The notes under the pieces: generated by a model
The model's input: the letters and a program-made list of their open reading frames with translations, nothing else
What the model was told of the DNA's origin: nothing
Database searches by the model: none
Shown here: in pieces, positions 4,982-5,206 of the stretch
Numbering within the stretch: the stretch's first letter is position 1
How the letters are laid out: every line of letters begins with the position of its first letter
From: a bacterium
GTDB lineage: Bacteria; Pseudomonadota; Gammaproteobacteria; Burkholderiales; Burkholderiaceae_C
Reading direction: 5' to 3'
Assembly: GCA_030824095.1 (NCBI GenBank)
Contig: JAVBYK010000171.1
Location: forward strand, 1-5,206
Length of the DNA stretch: 5,206 nucleotides
Made by a program: the position numbers and the translations under genes

Positions 4982-5206
4982 CTACCGCGGAACGTGGAAG
5001 ATGGACCGCTCCAGCGCATGCTCGCCACCGTCGGCATCGACCGGCCCCACCGCGAACTGCACCGGCAGCTTCTGGCCGGCCAACGCTGCCGCCTCCACGG
5101 CAGGCAGGCGCACACCCACCGCCACCGTGCGTGCCTCCACCGGCCCCAGCGCCAGTTCCGGTGCCTGCAGCAACTCCAGTCCGTGCGGGCCCACCACCTG
5201 GATGCG
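4982..5206 (-). CDS. ccoG: Cytochrome oxidase accessory protein CcoG/FixG-type, C-terminal domain (partial, runs off the right edge)
   Basis: The last 74 codons of a gene entering from the right edge, ending with TAG at 4982-4984. The fragment starts with RIQV, continues with a beta-rich, Ala/Val/Pro-rich stretch (ELALGPVEARTVAVGVRLP), and ends ERSIFHVPR. This is the layout of the Ig-like C-terminal domain of CcoG/RdxA/FixG, whose ends read like EKSTFVVPR. The ferredoxin-type and membrane domains, which would settle it, are outside the window. CcoG is an inner-membrane iron-sulfur protein needed for cbb3 oxidase copper handling and assembly. Only 57 bp separate it from the c4-type cytochrome gene on the same strand, suggesting one operon. 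The assignment rests on a short and not strongly conserved domain. Confidence 0.68.
   Translation of the reverse strand, partial: RIQVVGPHGLELLQAPELALGPVEARTVAVGVRLPAVEAAALAGQKLPVQFAVGPVDADGGEHALERSIFHVPR

Overview
The window looks like a chromosomal segment of a GC-rich betaproteobacterium, probably Burkholderiales and perhaps Comamonadaceae. This is an inference from protein resemblance: FtsK N-terminus, TrxB, Cys-free L33, a CcoG-type C-terminus and the multiheme cytochromes. Nothing was searched. I see no mobile element, CRISPR array, tRNA or rRNA, and base composition looks even throughout.

Left part (1-2196). The N-terminal membrane part of an ftsK DNA translocase runs off the left edge on the minus strand. 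Upstream of it on the same strand lies a Crp/Fnr-family regulator (450-1124). Divergent from the regulator is trxB, thioredoxin reductase (1246-2196, plus strand), so a 121-bp region must carry control signals for both directions. The trxB / regulator / ftsK order matches that of E. coli, except that E. coli has Lrp in the regulator slot.

Middle part (2197-2891). A consensus TATAAT box 5 bp after the trxB stop probably starts an rpmB-rpmG transcript (ribosomal proteins L28 and L33). Its leader of about 180 nt is strongly structured and contains alternative pairings, including a terminator-like hairpin followed by T5. After rpmG come a 9-bp hairpin without a T-tract and then a textbook bidirectional terminator that separates this unit from the convergent cytochrome genes.

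Right part (2913-5206, all minus strand). In transcription order these are the C-terminal end of a ccoG/fixG-type oxidase assembly protein, a secreted diheme c4-type cytochrome, and a membrane-anchored triheme cytochrome c. The last two overlap by ATGA. Together they look like an electron-transfer module feeding a terminal oxidase whose subunits would lie beyond the right edge; that link is inferred.

Most of the window is ordinary core genome. The points most worth a second look are the rpmB leader RNA, the replaced Met in the first heme domain of the triheme cytochrome, the Crp-like regulator with a His in place of the cAMP-contacting Arg, and the regulator swap in the trxB-ftsK locus. I did not find a clearly new biological system.
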